NCBI GenBank assembly: GCA_949316235.1
Contig: OX438760.1
Coordinates: 4,156,501 to 4,220,500 of the forward strand
DNA: 64,000 bases
Source: Oegoconia quadripuncta
Lineage: Eukaryota > Arthropoda > Insecta > Lepidoptera > Autostichidae
Direction: 5' to 3'
In this document: positions 9,214 through 21,400 of the stretch, piece by piece
How positions within the stretch are numbered: position 1 is the first letter of the stretch
Layout: each line of letters opens with the position of its first letter
Translations under genes and position numbers: made by a program
Notes under the pieces: generated by a model
Database searches by the model: none
Told to the model about the DNA's origin: nothing
What the model saw: the letters and a program-made list of their open reading frames with translations, nothing else

Positions 9214-12200
9214 CTGAAGAAAAAGAACGTACGATTACAATTTGACAGAGACAAGCGGATAGGGATTTTCATATTTATACCATGAGTTAGTACAGTTGCG
9301 CAATGAAGAACGCGAATGATTGTAAATTGCAAGCAGCAGAGATGAGAATGTTGAGATGGATGACTGGAGTTAGGAGGATGGATAAAATAAGTAGTAGGTA
9401 AGTATGTCAGAAAATTTGATAGGAAATCGTTTGGCTTGGTATGCACGTTATGAGGAGAGATGAAACGCACTTTTTTTATGCACAATGGGTTTGTACCTGA
9501 CCTCAATCACACCTGATGTTAAGTGAAGATGAGGTCGAAGGTGGAAGCGTACTGACCCGGAAACCCCAACACATTTGGGGGATTGGCTATCTTATCTCTG
9601 ACAACCGGAACACAACAATGCTATTAGAAATAGAAATTTATTTCGCTCGAAATGTGGTAACAATAACGGTCTTAAATATAATATATAATGTTAAGTATCA
9701 CACAGTTCGCCAGCGTCTGGCATGCAAAATTATTACTTAATATTATACCTATTATTAACATTGCTGCTTGGCGGCAGATTTAGATAAGATGGTGGTAGCT
9801 AGCCAGGCGGACATTTAAAATGCCCTACCACCAACCAAGATCATCATCTTCTTGCCCTGGTTCCAATTTGTTTGAGGTCGGCGCAGTACGTTTTTCTTCC
9901 AATCTCCTCGTATAAGCCGTTACCTCATCATTCACGCCCTTTTCGTCTAACAGGGAGTTTAAAAGTGACACCAATGACAGAAAAGGTGTTAGGAAATCGT
10001 ATGGCTTGGTATGGACACGTTAATAAATTGTTTGTACACGAGGAAGACGTAGCGATCGAAGCCGTGCCTAGGGTGAGCCCAGAGTCGAGGTATACAGTGT
10101 GTCTCGCCGTTGCTCACTTTTCCCTTATTGATTTTGCTGATAACATCTTAATATATTCTTCATTGCACCAAAATATTACAATGCAATAGGTCACGTACAA
10201 AGGTGGACTTATCTCTTTAAGAGATCTCTTCCATCCAACCTGAGCATTGAAATAGGAAACGGACTAAATTTGGGGTTTAGCAGCAAATTATGTGCAAAAG
10301 AAAAAATCCTACAACGAATAAAATCTTGCACAAAAGAATCCAAATACTCACGTGTTGGGTAGTCGAGGTTCGTCAAAGCTCAGCTTGCTGGGCTGTTTGT
10401 ACACGAGGAAGACGTAGCGATGGAGACCGGTACCCTGAGGGGGCCCAGAGCCCACGTACGCAGATAGCGTTTCGCCGCTGTTCACATTGTTCCCTTGGAT
10501 GTTCCCGACCAACCAATGATGCCACTCGCGGAACTTGGGGTCCTTGCGGGACGGCGCGTCTGGGTCTGCAAGGTATAAGTTATCATAAGATACAATATGA
10601 CTATTGGAGGCATGTTTCATATAATAAACAAAACGATGGTTGTTTTTAATAAAATATCCTTACATATACTATGTATGGATATGCAATTACGTTATAAGGC
10701 ATAGAATTTTATTTTTTTTATGCACGGCGAGTTCTCACTTGACCTCAATCACACCTTATGTTAAGTGAAGATAAGGTCGAAGGGGGGAGCGTACTGACCC
10801 GGAAACCCCAACACATTTGGGGGACTGGCTATCTTATCTCTGACAACCGGAACACAACAATGCTATTAACATTGCTGCTTGGCGGCAGATTTAGATAAGA
10901 TGGTGGTAGCTAGCCAGGCGGACATTTAAAATGCCCTACCACCAACCAAACCGAGTACTTAAACATGTACCCCGCTGGGGATCGAACCCGCGACCTTCGA
11001 ATCGTATGCCCATCTTCACCCATTTACCAAAAAAAAAACAAATGATAGGAATCGGTTCACAATTCGTTTGAAATTTTTCGGGGGCCAATTTCGTGTATGA
11101 ACCATAACCATAAACGTTACGTTAAGCACATTTCGTATCGCGCTAATCATATGAACGGAAATTAAACTAGTTTTTTTTAATACTCGTGGTTAGCAACATT
11201 TTGGGCTTGGTTTTACTCTGGTAGCGTCAACTATATAAATCGTACACAAAAAATAGCGCCATACCATTTTTTTACATCAGCTAAACTAAAGCTAAACCAA
11301 AAACGTTCCGTTCGAACGGTAAAACCGTTGTAAAATACAATATGTAATACAAGTCAAGTTGCTCAATGTGGAACTAGATGGCGCTGCGCGTATGTGCATA
11401 GATATCGCGAAACATTATATGAAAATTGAGGACCGCGTCTTTCTTTTCAAACATGAATGACAACAGATTATAGCCAGATTTACTTACCGGTCATAGCGAG
11501 GGTATAGAACTGGTCAGGGTTGGCATCCCACGTCACCGAGGGCACATCCTTCACCTGGGTGGGTGTGAGCACGTTGCCTTCCCTCGCCACTGCACCACTT
11601 GGATACTTCACCTGGTCAAAACCAATTTATGATTGAAGAATATGCATATAACTTGTAATTTTGTTTCGATTTGGTACAGTAACATTACATCACTAAACAA
11701 ATACAAAGAGAAGGAGAGTGTGTAAACCCATTTTAGGATGGAGCGGGGTTTCCCTGCCGCGCGGGATGAGGAGAACACGGCGCCGCCGCCGCCGCCTACA
11801 AGACTACCCATACCTTTGTGGCGCCATCTAACGACGGCATCTAATAGGAATAGGACTTCGTACGTGTTTTTAATTAATAAAATTTCTTAGACGTGAAATA
11901 TAATAATAATAGAGGCCGCATCTGAGAATTTGTCACGAACACATTTACCAGGAATCATTTAATACTTCATCCTTCCAGTTTAACAATTAAGCCACGCCCA
12001 TCACAATGACGTCACTGGACACAGTCGTTCACATGCACCGTCTTCTCTTTGTATTTGCTCCGTGTATTATATTTACTAAATATTACAGAGACAAATATGT
12101 CTCTGCCACTATGAGGACTATGAGAAATAGGTTTGGTTATACTGATAATTATTCAAAAAACATCATTTAACTGTTACTTTGAAGAAGCCAAAACAATTCT

Positions 12201-15068
12201 ACTTATACAATGAAGGTACATTTAACAAATACTTCTAGCCGTGGCTTCAAACTAAAGAAATTATTAAACATTTATATGGAAGAAGCCAAAACATTTTACA
12301 TTGTATCATTTCATGGGCGTTTTATAACCAGTGTATGAAATGGATTTCCTTGGCATCGGGGAATATATGCGCAAGTGAAACTGAAGAGGATAGTAAAATC
12401 TATGCCCTGTGAGAACTGAACTGTCCTCTTTATGAAGAGCGTGCAAGACAACGCGAAATTTGTACTCTAACTTTAGGCCTTTACACTAGGGCGATCTCAT
12501 GGCGGCTGAGGCTAACTTTACGTTAACAACGTTCAGAAGGTACGTGCACACATGGCATCAGAAGCTAGCCCGGCTGCAAATTGAGCAAAACATCCAAGAA
12601 CACTTTTAGTGTGAACACCGAATCTTAACGCCATGTCGTCGCTTTGTTTGTGAACGCATGCTTCAAAAGCGTGAACTGCGAACTAAGATTTCACATCACA
12701 TTATACGACAGCCACGGGAAGAGAGGGTTGGTCCTATTTTGCTCTACCAGTATGACACCAATTAAATATATTCATCATCATAAGTGAATGAATGAAAGAA
12801 GACTTACGAAAGAGATATACAAAGCGAATGTGGATGGTAGTGTTGGTAGGGGAAGACCACGGCGAACGTACCATGATCAAATAGGGGACGTCCTAAAGAA
12901 AGGCCAAGTCAAGAGTACCCTAAACCGACGAGCATGTATGAACAACCTTAAAAGAGTGAAGAAAGCAGAAGAGGTGTGTCAGAATCGTAGCAAGTGGAAG
13001 TCTGTGGTCTCTGCCTGCCCCTACGGGAAAAGATTTTTCTTTCAAATAGTAAATGTGTGAAATTCAAAGTAGTGAAAGCACCAGATATTGATTAACTTGG
13101 CTATTCGGAAGCTAATACCAATGAAGTATATCAGTACACCTCTTTTCGCTGGGTGAATTTGAAGGCATAACAAGGTCACTGTCGTTGAGTAAAATTGTAC
13201 CTATTTATTACAGATATTTACCGATACCCTAAAACAAAGACCCATTCTATACACTGACGGCGAAACATGGTATATAGAGAAACGGAGGCCTTCATTACAC
13301 GCTACTCATGGTTGCAAGACTAATATATCATTATGGCTCAGCTAATTAAAGTGCAGTACCGTCATAACTATAATGATGGTCATTTGTAGCTATGACAACT
13401 CATTAGTGTGAGCAGAGGCCATAGCGAAAGAGGTAATTCAGAAACTGATATGGAACAACGGAGGAACCAGGGGGTAAGGTCGTGGGGATCATGGCCCTCT
13501 ATGTTTTGTGATAGCAGCCTTATTGCAAGACAATAAAAAAAAATCTTTGTAAATTATTTTTGTTACAGTCATAATGCGGTCCCCTGACTCGAAGGATCCA
13601 ACCCTGATACAGAACCCAATTCTATCAAAACTGAATAATTTTTTTGGAAAATGATGTCAAAAAGTTGAACGTGTCAACCTTACGAAAACCTCGTATACTG
13701 GGCCTTGTTCGCGCAGCTGTTTCACAACTCGGTTGGTAGGTACTTTAAATATATATATAGATTAGGAACAGTTCGAACTAGTGGAGCCTGGTTCCAGAAC
13801 TAGGAAAAGTATCCTGTATTCCAGGTTACCAGGTCTTCACCTCCAAAAGGGTTGTCATTTAGGTGTTTAAGATAAGATAATAAGTTTATTTGCAAGAATA
13901 CAGTATAAACAAGATCTAATAGTTAAAAATAGATAGTATATTGTATTCAGCCCGCAAGCAGATATGCAAATATTAAATATATTTTGACTTCTATATCTAG
14001 ACATTGACTAATAATATAATTTTATAAAAGCAATGATCTAGTAGGCATTTTGTCAGTATCGTGTTAAATCTATTACCATGCATTGTTCTTATGTCATTTG
14101 TTTAATTATTAAATATCGAAATACAAATATTAAAAACGTTTTTCTCATAAATATATTTCTTAACATGTGGCTTATATAGCGGCTTAGGTGACCAAATATC
14201 TGATATAAGGTATGTAAATTGAAAACTTATTTATCATTTTGTTATTAGAGGCTGACATTGATATGGTGTTCCATTAGTTTTGTAATTTAAAATTCATTAG
14301 CTTTTTAATTTAATTTTTGTATGGCTAATAATAACACTAAATGTGTGATACAAATTATTCACCTTCATAACGTGAACTCGACCACATTTAGAGCAAATAT
14401 ATTTCATTAAAAATTAAATAGGTCCAAAATCAATAGCCATACAATTCTTAACTTTAATGTGTGCGTCGCAAAATGAACACAGCTGGATTTAAATTGTTTA
14501 ATACGATAACGTATTTTTCATAAGAGAAGTACTACATACTGTAATTGAAACTAAATGATACCCGGGTCAAAATAATTAGTAAAATAATCAGCGATGTGCT
14601 CGGTCCCTGGGATTTGTTTAAATCAAATAACCACTACACATTATCTAAGGTTTGCTTGTTGAAAATATTAATATTTTATTCAATGCATATTTCTAACAGT
14701 TGCGTGTACAATAAAGATATTAAAGATTAATTAATTTGTTTGTATACGCTACTGTAAAGAAGAAACATGATTTAGTTTTGACTTAGTTACAAGATTATAT
14801 GAAATGAAAGAAAAAAAATTATGTGAACACTATTTCCTGGCCTGTAGGCACTATAATATGCTAGTTTACACTTTCACTAGCGTACATAAATATGGCTATA
14901 TAATTTAAGCAATAAAATTCCAACTCTATTACATGGCAAATAGTGTTCACATATTTCTAAACATCACAAACACAAAATGCAACTCACAGTGGCCGTAAGA
15001 GCAGGCGCCTTAGCTACGACGTCGGGAACGACGCCGTTGGCCTCGAAGGACTTCGCAATCGTCGACAT
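9075..15068 (-). CDS. Phosphatidylethanolamine-binding protein, gene 2 (complete, four exons)
   Basis: Minus-strand exons 15068-14988, 11611-11488, 10565-10352 and 9213-9075 join in phases 0, 1 and 2 and end in TAA, giving 185 residues, the normal PEBP length. Visible motifs are [10 protein letters not shown] near the N-terminus, [16 protein letters not shown], the signature [27 protein letters not shown], and the C-terminal [19 protein letters not shown]. Introns sit at the same codons and phases as in gene 1, 6.5 kb away on the same strand, so the two are tandem duplicates. I chose ATG 15066-15068 ([12 protein letters not shown]) because it aligns with gene 1; in-frame upstream ATGs at 15095-15097 and 15147-15149 would add 10 or 27 residues. 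Introns hold SINE copies and a decayed exon-3 fragment. Confidence 0.93.
9330..9460 (+). mobile_element. RTE-like LINE scrap
   Basis: One frame reads [16 protein letters not shown] and then GNRLAWYA, typical of the region before the RTE C-terminus. It is broken by stops. A second scrap at 9960-10030 reads [10 protein letters not shown]. Confidence 0.7.
9471..9838 (-). repeat. SINE family A interrupted by a 3' LINE scrap
   Basis: The SINE body is normal up to AACACAACAATGCTATTA and resumes at CTATTAACATTGCTGCTTGG. The 128-base insert between (9627-9754) begins GAAATAGAAATTTATTTCGC, like a LINE 3' end. It lies in the PEBP gene 2 intron 3. Confidence 0.78.
9839..9960 (+). repeat. Dispersed repeat (TCTTGCCCTGGTTCC / GGTCGGCGCAGTACG type)
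   Basis: This is a recognisable lepidopteran dispersed sequence with no coding role here. It lies between the SINE and the LINE/PEBP chimera. Confidence 0.5.
10030..10096 (-). pseudogene. Decayed fragment of PEBP exon 3 inside the gene 2 intron
   Basis: On the plus strand this stretch reads TTTGTACACGAGGAAGACGT and continues closely parallel to the antisense of PEBP exon 3 (about 10394-10462), including the following AGCGAT and GAGCCCAGAG blocks. It is too short and too diverged to code. It directly follows an RTE-type LINE scrap (AWYGHV), so it may have been copied in by template switching or be a remnant of a longer duplicated exon. Confidence 0.7.
10195..10250 (+). repeat. LINE 3' UTR-like scrap (GGACTTATC...GATCTCTTCCA)
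   Basis: ACAAAGGTGGACTTATCTCT followed by AAGAGATCTCTTCCATCCAA matches the sequence at 27675-27720. Confidence 0.5.
10352..10565 (-). CDS. PEBP gene 2, exon 3
   Basis: This 214-nt exon carries the core of the PEBP fold: the DPDAPSR signature (first D split with exon 2), [10 protein letters not shown] and [12 protein letters not shown]. It has the same length and phases as gene 1 exon 3 at 273-486. Confidence 0.94.
10712..11003 (-). repeat. SINE family A, near full-length, in PEBP gene 2 intron 2
   Basis: It carries tail, body and head (GCTGGGGATCGAACCCGCGA). The body is among the least diverged here, so it may be fairly recent. Confidence 0.82.
11488..11611 (-). CDS. PEBP gene 2, exon 2
   Basis: The exon encodes about 41 residues including [19 protein letters not shown] and ends in phase 1 before GTAAGT. 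It matches the gene 1 exon at 2243-2366 in length (124 nt) and phase. Confidence 0.92.
11728..12065. repeat. Low-copy repeat shared with 32.8-33.4 kb
   Basis: The block with CACGGCGCC and GGTATGGGTAG-complement (11728-11845) is an inverted match to 32810-32915. CCGTCTTCTCTTTGTATTTG (12036-12055) recurs at 33337. It lies in PEBP gene 2 intron 1. Confidence 0.6.
12785..13035 (+). mobile_element. RTE-like LINE 3' end
   Basis: The frame [37 protein letters not shown] and [13 protein letters not shown] is the C-terminus of an RTE-type polyprotein. It is 5'-truncated and lies in PEBP gene 2 intron 1. Confidence 0.78.
14988..15068 (-). CDS. PEBP gene 2, exon 1
   Basis: The exon has 27 codons from ATG and ends at a GTGAGT donor. 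The frame stays open upstream through two more ATGs; the longest version begins MSPLLRCALVLLIADT, which has a hydrophobic stretch like a weak signal peptide. An AG just before GGCAATG could instead be a 3' splice site from a non-coding exon. Confidence 0.85.
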
Positions 15069-16611
15069 TGCCCTGGATAGCACCCTAAAATTGACCATAG
15101 TGGTGTCTGCTATCAACAAAACAAGCGCACATCTCAATAGAGGCGACATTTTGTTAAATGGACATGCACACACATATAACACTATATAAATAAAGTATGC
15201 TATATAATAAATAGACTAAAGAATTATACGACTGGTCTGTTCGGTCGGAAAACGCCAGCAGTCTGGCGTTAGTTCAGTGATGCACAGTTATATAAACCAT
15301 GGCGTAACCAGTTCTACAAAAGCACAAGGTACAGTTATGCAGAGAGGTGTTAAAAAAATTGTCTCGAGGATAAACTTACACAAAGTAAATAAAGCGATTA
15401 ACATAAATTTCCCAGCGACTAAACTCAACCCTATTTGTTTCAATTAGTTGCAATCTGGTCAGCGATCCAATTGATTACAATAGAAAGGCAATTATAGAAA
15501 TGCATCATTCATTTTCCAATCGTTTATTTAAAGTCGCCTCAATGAGGGTTTAAAAAAAATTGTATACCACAGCCTTGTCAGGTGGCGCTTTCAAAGTTAT
15601 GCGTCAAAATTAAAGACAGTAATCCATTTAGATAAACATTTACATAATAAAACGAACAGTACCTATCAAGTTTGTATTAGTATGGTTTATGACGTCATGA
15701 GGACATAAACCACAGATTAATAATTAGTGCTTGTGTGATTTTTGCTGCAATTTTTTATTATTATTGTACACGTAATGGGCAAGCTGTTGTGTAAAAACTT
15801 AATAAGGTCTCTTGTACAATTTCACAATAAAAGTTCATTATACTCTCAATTCTCTAGAATAGACTATGTATACTTGACTGCAGTACAACGCCATCTATGT
15901 GAAAAAGTGCGTTTTTTTTAATAGCCATCACCCTAAAAATCCTCATAGCTCAGGACGAATTTTATCGCTTGAATTTGAACGCAGCGCCGGCGCCGTACAA
16001 ATTAGAATTTCTCGTGGAACTTGTGGTAATTACCTATGAGGTCTTTATTAGAATCCTATTATAGACTTTGTAAGTAAAAATACAATATGCACAAAAGCAA
16101 AGCCAAATAATTTATAAACATAATTCCATTTTTATAAATAAGTTTTCTGGTTATCTTACCCTGTCAATGAGGAGCACTGGACTGATAGTGATGTATCACA
16201 ATCACAAAAGAGATATACGAACATATCAACTTATCTTTTAGAGTGTTGACATACACAACTAAAATATAAAAGTTGATACGGCCATTAGATTAAGTTGGGA
16301 TTCGACATAATTGTCCGACAATGAACATGTGTATTACGAGGTAGATAACATCTAGTTAGTGCCCCTACAATGAGATTAGATTTGCGTCGCTATTCATATA
16401 ATTTGCCCTAATCGACTTTCTGGGTAAGTGGGCAGATTTTTGGGAGACCAACCAATGATGCTATTGCCCATCAACCGTCTAGATGTAAAGTAACTGAACA
16501 GCGTCACTTCTTGCTGTGATAATGTATTTTATATTAAAAATAATATAACTATGTGTATACAAACTCAATTTGAATTCGTGTAGTTCCTGTGAACTGGTTG
16601 CACTATTAAGT

Positions 16612-17245
16612 CAAAGTCAAAGTCAAAGTCAAAAAATATTTATTTCGTAGGATAAAGATTATCACTTGAAAACGTCACATTTTTTATCTTAATATTAAAA
16701 TTATTGACATTTTCCCCAGATTCCCCAGAGAAGAACGAGCACGAAACTCAAGGGTTGCTCTTTTAAATAAGTTCGGGATACAATTATATTATATTGTATA
16801 ATTAGGCTGAATATCGCCGAGCGGTCTATGTCCATGCTTGCTTATCATCCAGATAGTCAGAAATTTTATAATAGCCTTTGGTAAATAATGTCCGTTTTAT
16901 GATGGTTTTGAATTTATTTAAAGGTAAATTTTGAATGTCCACTGGAACCTTATTATAAAAGCGTATCCATTGCCCCTTAAATGACTTGGTGACTTTGTGT
17001 AAACGGCTGGCATGAACAGCAAGTTTATTTTTATATCTGGTATTAACATTATGTATATCACTATTTTTCTTAAACGATTCTATATTTTTTCTTACATACA
17101 TTAAGTTTTCGTAAATATATTGCGATGCTAATGTTAATATATTAATTTCTTTAAATTTATTCCTAAGAGACCATTTAGGAACAGCTTTCCCCAGAGAACC
17201 ACAGTCGAATTCGATTAAAACATTTTCGATTACCCATACAAACAA
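16612..17245 (-). mobile_element. CR1/jockey-like LINE 3' end
   Basis: A minus-strand frame reads IYENLMYVRKNIESF, DIHNVNTRYKNKLAVHASRL and FYNKVPVDIQNLPLNKFK, the typical C-terminus of lepidopteran CR1/jockey-like reverse transcriptases. The 3' end has tandem TTTGAC units (16612-16636). A 3' UTR piece of the same family is at 54875-55015. The first ~15 residues of the frame come from an adjoining MITE. Confidence 0.8.
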
Positions 17246-17475
17246 ACCATTCCAAAACCAGCTTTAGTATTTAAGTACAACAATTTTCGGCTGGTGACTC
17301 CACTCACGATTACGAACTTTCCACTAGGAACCATAGTCGAATTCAATTGTTGAACTTCCATACAAATGTGGTTTCAGAATGGTTTACTTTGTTTGGGTAA
17401 TCGAAAATTTTTTGATCGAATTCGGCTATGGTTCTTAGTGGAAAGTTGTTCATAATTAGGTGTGAGGTCACCAGT
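17200..17475. mobile_element. Fold-back MITE abutting the LINE
   Basis: GGTGACTCCACTCACGATTA, CTTTCCACTA and GAACCATAG are mirrored by CTATGGTTC, TAGTGGAAAG and GTGTGAGGTCACC. An outer pair (TCGATTACCCATACAAACAA / TTTGTTTGGGTAATCGA) also mirrors, so it may be two nested copies. Confidence 0.7.
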
Positions 17476-20400
17476 AAAAAGGAATTACACAAAATTTCAA
17501 CCTGTACACTTTTTGTTGGTTGGTTATTGAATTTTTTTTAAATTGCTAGTCGTCTTGCGAATTTTGTCGCAGTGGGAGCTTCGCTGCGACGACGTGGTCT
17601 CCACTACTTTGCTACGGCTATTGGTTTTACGACAATTTGGTACAAAGCTACTTCAGCTTACCAATCCTCTCGACTATGTCAGTGGCTCTCGTTCTCTAAC
17701 GAAATATCTCTGATCTCATTTCTCATGATAATGTAATTTCATTCATATCGTCATCGATTCCGTTCTGACATGTGATTGACGGCTATTGCTCGCTCGGCAA
17801 GTTGACGTTCTCTCATTGGGCAACGTCAGTAATCAATAACAGGCCAGATATTATGCTATCTGATAGCTGAGCAAATCGGCACTCTGAAATCATGTATCCA
17901 AGTTTCGGCTCGGCAGGTCATTGGTACATTATTCCTTTCCTTTTGTAAATATAAAATAATAGCACGACGGAAACCTTGAAAGTAGGTACACTTTTCTTTG
18001 TACCTGTACATAATCCACAATGGGTTTCGACTTCCGACGCCAGAGTGGGGGAGTTGATATGTCAGAAGCGCTTTAATATCAACAGCATTGTGCTCGTTTT
18101 ATGAAGACAGTAAGTGGGTTTACCGGGTTTCCTTACAAAATGTGAGCTAAATACTTGAATGCTTTTACACGGACCACCTTACCAATAGGTTAGTAATTCA
18201 TATCCAAACATTCACACACCAACACAGGTCATTGAGTTCATCCAGGACGCGCCGCGGAAAGTCTGCAGTCACGCCCAATTGCAGCAACCGAATGCTTCAA
18301 CGCAGCGCAGTGGCAGTAAGTCTTTGAAGACCCATTTGTGGACCTGATAGTTCGATGGACCAACCCCCTTCCGTATCAGATTTAACGTGTCAGACTCGAC
18401 GGTGCGCCTTAAAACCTGGAAGTCTGTGATAAAGTGAACCACCGAGCTCCACTAATCGCCAGCCATTTCGACCAGATTTCGGGGACTTGTTGGAAGTCAC
18501 TGAGGTGGATTTACAAATTACAACCAGTGTGAGATGACTGGCATCAGGTATAGCACATCCGCTTACTGTACAAGGGTTACAGGCACGACTCTGGTCATTT
18601 TTGACACAGTCATTAACGCATTACACCAGACTATTCAAATTCCAAATTGTGTGTCAGTTTCCTATATACTTTCTGTACTCAGACATCACGAAGCAACACC
18701 CAAGGCTCGAACCAAGTCTTTTTATATGCGCGCACTCTTAACTTGCAAGAGATAACGGGCTGAGCACTTCCGCGCTTGCATCTTCTCCCGGCAAAGCTGG
18801 GAAACGCATTCGCCCACATAGAGCAGTTATCCTCAAAAACAAAGCTAGGCGGTTGCTAATCGGTTTTGTCGACACGATAGCAACGCGCCGTAAGTATTGG
18901 CCAGCCAGGACAACCACGGAGTAGGGCGCAGGGCACGTGTAATGCGCAGGGCTCTGTTGGTGTCGACATCAACATTATTAGAGCGTGCACTCAAGTACCA
19001 AACTGTATTTGGCGGTAGAGTGCGTATACCGGGATTTGGTTTTCTGTGCGGTACCTTCCAGATGGTCATGCATGAGTTAGCGAGAGATCCAGCGTGACGT
19101 CAAGATAGATGCTTTACTAAATTGTCTACTTACATAGTGTTTGCATAGAGAAAGCAAAGTTGTCTACTCAATGGTAATCGGTATTTAACCGCAGCGATAA
19201 TGTTCCGTGTTAAAATTGCCTTCACGAGTCAATTGCATTATAATTGTGGGTAGGCACCTAAGGCTGGTGAAATGTCGATTCACAGTAAGCATCGAAAACC
19301 TAAACTGATGTGATATTTAGTGTTTCCGGTTGAACGAATGCCGAGTATTATCAATGTTCAAATTGAGAAAGAACTAAAGACACGTGTAAATGCCCGCCTA
19401 TCCACACTGGACCCCGTGGATACAGCCCGCGAGGTGTAGCCTATGCCTTGCAGTTCCGTTTCTTTACTCAGGTGCTGTAGTGGAATACTACTAGGCTATT
19501 GTAGTGGTGATATAGTGGTCATAAGAAATCATATAAAAAATTACAAGTTTTTATTTATTTTCCTATCATTCTTCAGGTAAGAACTCAGAAAGAGCCAGGA
19601 AATTATTCAGTTTTGTGAACTTATTGGTGTCTCGTTAAGTGTAGCGATTAGTTAAAGGGTACGATGGGACTGCCATACAAAATTTGTAAAAGTCCCTGTA
19701 AAAACATTAGATTTAAAAAAAAAAAAAAAAATAAACATCTTAAAATCAATTCAGCTTTATATGTAACACCCCATAGGGGCACCCCAAATCGAGAGAGCAG
19801 TGTTGTAGTAATTTAAGCTACCAAATCTTATGATCTATAAACATGCAAGGTAAAGCTACTACCACAAATTATTAATTCTACCATTTATAATCAGCATTTG
19901 TTCCGTAGATCAGTATATAAACAATATCCACCACAAATGTAGACAAATTTTCATATTAGATACGGCCTTAATTAATGGCTACACTACATTAAACTGTAAT
20001 CAAGTGCGACTATATAGAATGACTTCTAATTAGTTCTTGACCAAAAGATGTACATGTAACTGTAATAATGTAATATATAATTTTTTCGCTGCCTTTGTCC
20101 AAATTATTGTTCAAGTGTACTTGAAGCACCTTTGGAAAGTCCACAGTTCATTTCAAATTGCCTTCGCATTGCATTAATTTATTACTGGTTAGTACCTATA
20201 TTTCTAGATCTGTATTGAATTGAGAAAAATCATGTTGACTCTTGATAACATTTACGTGATAGTACGTACGTATAACGATGAATTACGTAATAGCGAATGG
20301 AAAAGAATATGTAACTAATTGGAGAGCAAACAAATAAAGTCAAGGTAAGTTTACTGATAAGAAAATGCCGTTATATATTTCCAAATTCCAATCGATTTGC

Positions 20401-20589
20401 AATTTTAAATGAAAGCTCACCTGGTTAAATCAGAAAAACAGCAAGGCTTGCAATAAAAACGTAAATAAATACAAACAAAAGCAAATTAGAACTCAACTCG
20501 AAGCCGCCACACAAGAGCAAGAAACGCCGGCTCGGTTTTTTTTGATAGGATTTTTATAGTTCTGGATACCAGTCTTTTTGAGTTACGCA

Positions 20590-20960
20590 GACGTCCGTTT
20601 TTTTTTTTTTTTTCGTTTCATTCTCTCCTCTAGGAGAAGGCAAAGGGATCTAGCCCATAACAGCCATGTCTTATTTCTTCAGTTTGTAAGTCAGTCTCAG
20701 TCAAAACAAGTAATTCGTATACAGAGTCTACTCACGGTCAAGTCATTCTTCAGTAAAGTGGCAGAATGCTTTACAAAAGATTTTGGCGGCTTCTTGTGGG
20801 AACCCGAAAGCTCCGTTACGCACTTTAATTTACACTTCCCTTCACTTGTACACCATCACTAACGTTTGCTTCAAAAGTTAGAATGCACAAATTATAAGAA
20901 TTATAAAGAAAAATGCTACTTCACTCGCCGAGTTCCCGCCAAAAAGCCGCAAACGTCCGT
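20590..20960 (+). repeat. Repeat shared with 32985-33325
   Basis: CAGTCTCAGTCAAAACAAGT, AAAGTGGCAGAATGCTTTAC and GAAAGCTCCGTTACGCACTT occur in the same order in both places over about 330 bases. No convincing protein is encoded. Confidence 0.8.
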
Positions 20961-21061
20961 TCGCCGGCGGGGTTGCCAGATCGGCCAGGCAATCGCCTTT
21001 CGCGTCAAATAGCTTACACCGAAGGTATCTCTTGTCAAAAAACACAAAAAAAAAATTACGG

Positions 21062-21400
21062 ATATTTTCCATCATCATCATCTCAGCCCGTAAACATCCC
21101 ACTGCAGGGATATAGCTCTTCCCTCGTATATGGGTCATAGTCCACCACGGCATGGCAGGGCCAATGCGGGTTGGGGACTTCACATGCTTTAGAATTTTTA
21201 TTTCTCAAGTATGCAACCTGCCTCCTCACGATAATTTCCTTCACCGAGCAGTCGGATAAATGCACTTATGTAATATGAATGAATGAATTAAATTTAAATT
21301 GATACATGATTGATACATGACCTGCGTGGGAATCGAACCCGGACCTCCCAAATTGGGAGACCGCGTCTTAACCACTGAGCCAAAGAGCGAAATAAGAGAA
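21062..21400 (-). repeat. SINE family C (tRNA-derived)
   Basis: On the minus strand the head reads TGGCTCAGTGGTTAAGACGC, then GGAGGTCCGGGTTCGATTCC (A- and B-box-like), and it ends in an ATG-repeat tail. The same family lies in HDAC3 intron 5 (25700-25990, plus strand). Confidence 0.82.

Noticed and set aside
14964..15189. Plus-strand frame [18 protein letters not shown]
   Set aside because: It is the antisense of PEBP gene 2 exon 1.
18534..19097. Short open frames on both strands
   Set aside because: They overlap each other, lack splice context and match no family I know.
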